Assembly (NCBI GenBank): GCA_902763615.1 | Contig: CACWSX010000019.1 | Location: 1 to 64,000 of the forward strand | Direction of reading: 5' to 3' | DNA from: an uncultured Prevotellaceae bacterium | Lineage (GTDB): Bacteria; Bacteroidota; Bacteroidia; Bacteroidales; Bacteroidaceae | Length of the DNA stretch: 64,000 bases | Shown: in pieces, positions 63,201-64,000 of the stretch | How positions within the stretch are numbered: position 1 is the stretch's first letter | Layout of the letters: the number at the start of each line of letters is the position of its first letter | The notes under the pieces: model-generated | What the model saw: the letters and a program-made list of their open reading frames with translations, nothing else | What the model was told of the DNA's origin: nothing | Databases searched by the model: none | Made by a program: the position numbers and the translations under genes

Positions 63201-64000
63201 GCACCTCATGCTCAACGACGAGGAATTCGGCACTCTGAGCGGTAACTATCAGAATAAAGGTGAAGGACAAATCGATGCCACCTTCAACATGACACGTTTC
63301 CCGCTGTCGCTCGTCAACGGTTTCATCGAAGACCAGATTGTTGGTCTCGAAGGTTATGCAGAAGGTGAATTGGTCATCAAGGGGACCTTGAAACATCCGA
63401 AGGTAGATGGCGAACTCTACGTCGAGGATGCTTATCTGTTGAGTGTACCCTATGGTATTCGCATGCGCTTCGACAACGATCCGGTGCGTATCATCGACTC
63501 CCGTCTGCTACTTGAGAACTTCGGACTATATGCCTACAACGAAGAACCTATCAACATGATGGGCAACATCGATTTTTCGGATATGGATCGTATCACGATG
63601 GATATGCGTATGCGTGCTCGGAACTTACTGCTGATCAATTCAAAACAGGAGGCTAAGAGCATCGCCTTTGGCAAGGCCTACGTGAATTTCATGGCACGTA
63701 TGCAAGGACCATTGGAGCAGTTGAATATGCGAGGCCGACTTGACGTACTCGGTTCTACAGATATGACCTACATGCTCCTCGACTCACCCCTCTCGACAGA
63801 CAACCGTCTCGAAGAGTTGGTGAAATTTACTGATTTCAACGACTCCACTCAGGCCGTTGTTACCAAGCCCATGCCCACAGGACTAAATGTCGACCTGACC
63901 ATATCCGTGAGCCAAGGTGCCCATATCGTCTGCGACCTCAACGCTGAACAAACGAACTACATCGACCTCGTGGGGGGTGGCGACCTTCGCATGAAATACA
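60205..64000 (+). CDS. tamB: TamB-like translocation/assembly module protein, 5' part
   Basis: This open frame runs from the ATG at 60205 (overlapping the previous stop by ATGA) to the window end, 1265 codons without a stop. An N-terminal membrane anchor (ALTPILLFFILAALLYLPPI, about 12-31) is followed by a very long beta-rich chain with AsmA/TamB character. Examples are VGHLTADIQLWPLFKKCVVINELSL near residue 90, KLNGDYHI, MDMRMRARNLLL, and DLVGGGDLRM near the end, typical of the DUF490 C-terminal domain. TamB-like proteins bridge the periplasm and act in lipid transport or outer-membrane assembly. The C-terminus lies outside the window. Confidence 0.85.
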   Translation, partial: MKKALKWLGFAALTPILLFFILAALLYLPPIQNWAAKKVAAIASDKTGMEITVGHVNLEWPMDLGIDDFRMLHPNDSLPNVTDTIADVGHLTADIQLWPLFKKCVVINELSLQKAKLNTNGFISDLRVKGRVQELWLSSKGIDLDKEMVEVNGARLADANLDIQLSDTAAVDTTTSETKWIINADSLSIHQTHLTLHMPGDTLNVDAYMGHTVAKEVNINLGKSIYQASSLRWSDGRLNYNNRFEPNMAGLDYNHIALTDISLGIDSINYTTAGTSFYIHHTSLKEKSGLEISELKGGVRLDSAFNKIQIPTLTLKTPDSDIYAEVDLDFNAFEDQNPGDIKMRLNAQLGKQDLMRFVGDMPANFIRRYPNHPIAIKGSLNGNLQQMEFTGLDINLPTAFHLTANGTAGYLTNLSKLQANLKLNAKTQDIGFVTALLGTKAMSDYRIPNGITLDGTLKSNGTHYITDFFVREGQGAIKLKGNATIPLNAKGEMVPSLMSYDADINIKGLNVHHFMPKDSIYTLSADISAKGRGTDFLSQQTRLTADATLHQLQYGSWNLSNMTAKATIANGRGKASITGQNDLFEGDITADMLITPALSKDKTIEVQLCADLAKADLFQLRVMDSPLSIGLSGDLDIKSNLKDAHYISGLIDNISIQDNKTAYYPTKVGLLLKTNSDTTYARIQSGDFIVKLDAQGGYERVMKELTTLGDSVIAQYEARVIDQPAIKRLLPTMKLHVESKKENPLANFLKTQEIDFKDLLLDLNTSPTTGINGSLHLYSLNYDSTRIDTIHLNLTQKGDRLTYQGQICNNYKNPQFVFNALVDGHIHEHGALAGLRYFDKDGKMGVRIGATAEMESGGIRLKLMPDRPTVGYKEFNLNKDNYIFLGSDKKIKAKVDLIADDKTGLKFYTENQDSTMLQDLTLSCNRIDLGEITSVIPYLPKITGKLNGDYHILQDQNEKFSVVSDMAIQDMTYEGAVIGNFSTELVYLMKEDNTHAIEGHLMLNDEEFGTLSGNYQNKGEGQIDATFNMTRFPLSLVNGFIEDQIVGLEGYAEGELVIKGTLKHPKVDGELYVEDAYLLSVPYGIRMRFDNDPVRIIDSRLLLENFGLYAYNEEPINMMGNIDFSDMDRITMDMRMRARNLLLINSKQEAKSIAFGKAYVNFMARMQGPLEQLNMRGRLDVLGSTDMTYMLLDSPLSTDNRLEELVKFTDFNDSTQAVVTKPMPTGLNVDLTISVSQGAHIVCDLNAEQTNYIDLVGGGDLRMKY

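Overview
The window looks like a chromosome segment from a Bacteroidales bacterium close to Prevotella. The evidence is two SusC/SusD pairs, lipoproteins with C-S-D or C-K-D after the lipobox Cys, Prevotella-style C-terminal tails (YNLxGQRVDASYKGLVIKxGKK), glycoside hydrolases with Bacteroidetes architecture, and a repeated Bacteroidetes sigma-factor promoter pattern (TTTG, about 20 bases, TAnnTTTG). All assignments come from reading the sequence; no database search was possible.

Layout. 1-3584: the start of gap (minus), mscL (plus), and guaA with a MurU-like nucleotidyltransferase (minus). 3765-11158: a secreted CotH-family protein converging on two tandem paralogous secreted proteins; between them lies an array of 22-bp repeats. 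11499-28457: a seven-gene plus-strand operon (fasciclin lipoprotein, SusC, SusD, two more fasciclin lipoproteins, SusC, SusD) closed by a strong terminator. 28501-33139: a kinase-RapZ fusion and a large putative glycoside hydrolase. 33236-35451: a candidate small RNA and groEL/groES. 35569-36915: GH28 pectinase. 37068-41947: sppA-lpxK-punA-thiL. 42067-44367: tRNA-Phe, a histidine acid phosphatase and coaW. 44465-50436: a hemicellulose operon (two-module esterase, GH3, MFS transporter). 50633-53747: a DUF4380-like protein, then a lipid A modification pair (PAP2 phosphatase, EptA-like transferase). 54232-64000: tRNA-Ser, mutS2, a small lytic transglycosylase, initiator tRNA-Met, a TetR regulator, fabG, an RluA-type enzyme and the start of tamB.

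How the genes work together. The esterase/GH3/MFS operon, GH28 enzyme and large glycosidase suggest plant cell wall saccharide use. The fasciclin-SusCD operon carries two complete outer-membrane uptake systems but no enzyme or regulator, so its substrate is unknown. The PAP2/EptA pair probably remodels lipid A.

Most notable points. (1) At least ten kinds of short repeat tag occur at gene junctions and also in frame inside conserved genes; two of them make up most of a signal peptide. (2) Seven tandem 22-bp repeats have a fixed CTTAACT core. (3) gap and groEL each carry an in-frame deletion of about 30 codons in a region essential to the fold. (4) A sigma-54-like promoter precedes groES. (5) A duplicated promoter keeps a 28-bp direct-repeat site at the same offset. 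(6) There is an unexplained small-RNA candidate beside groEL.
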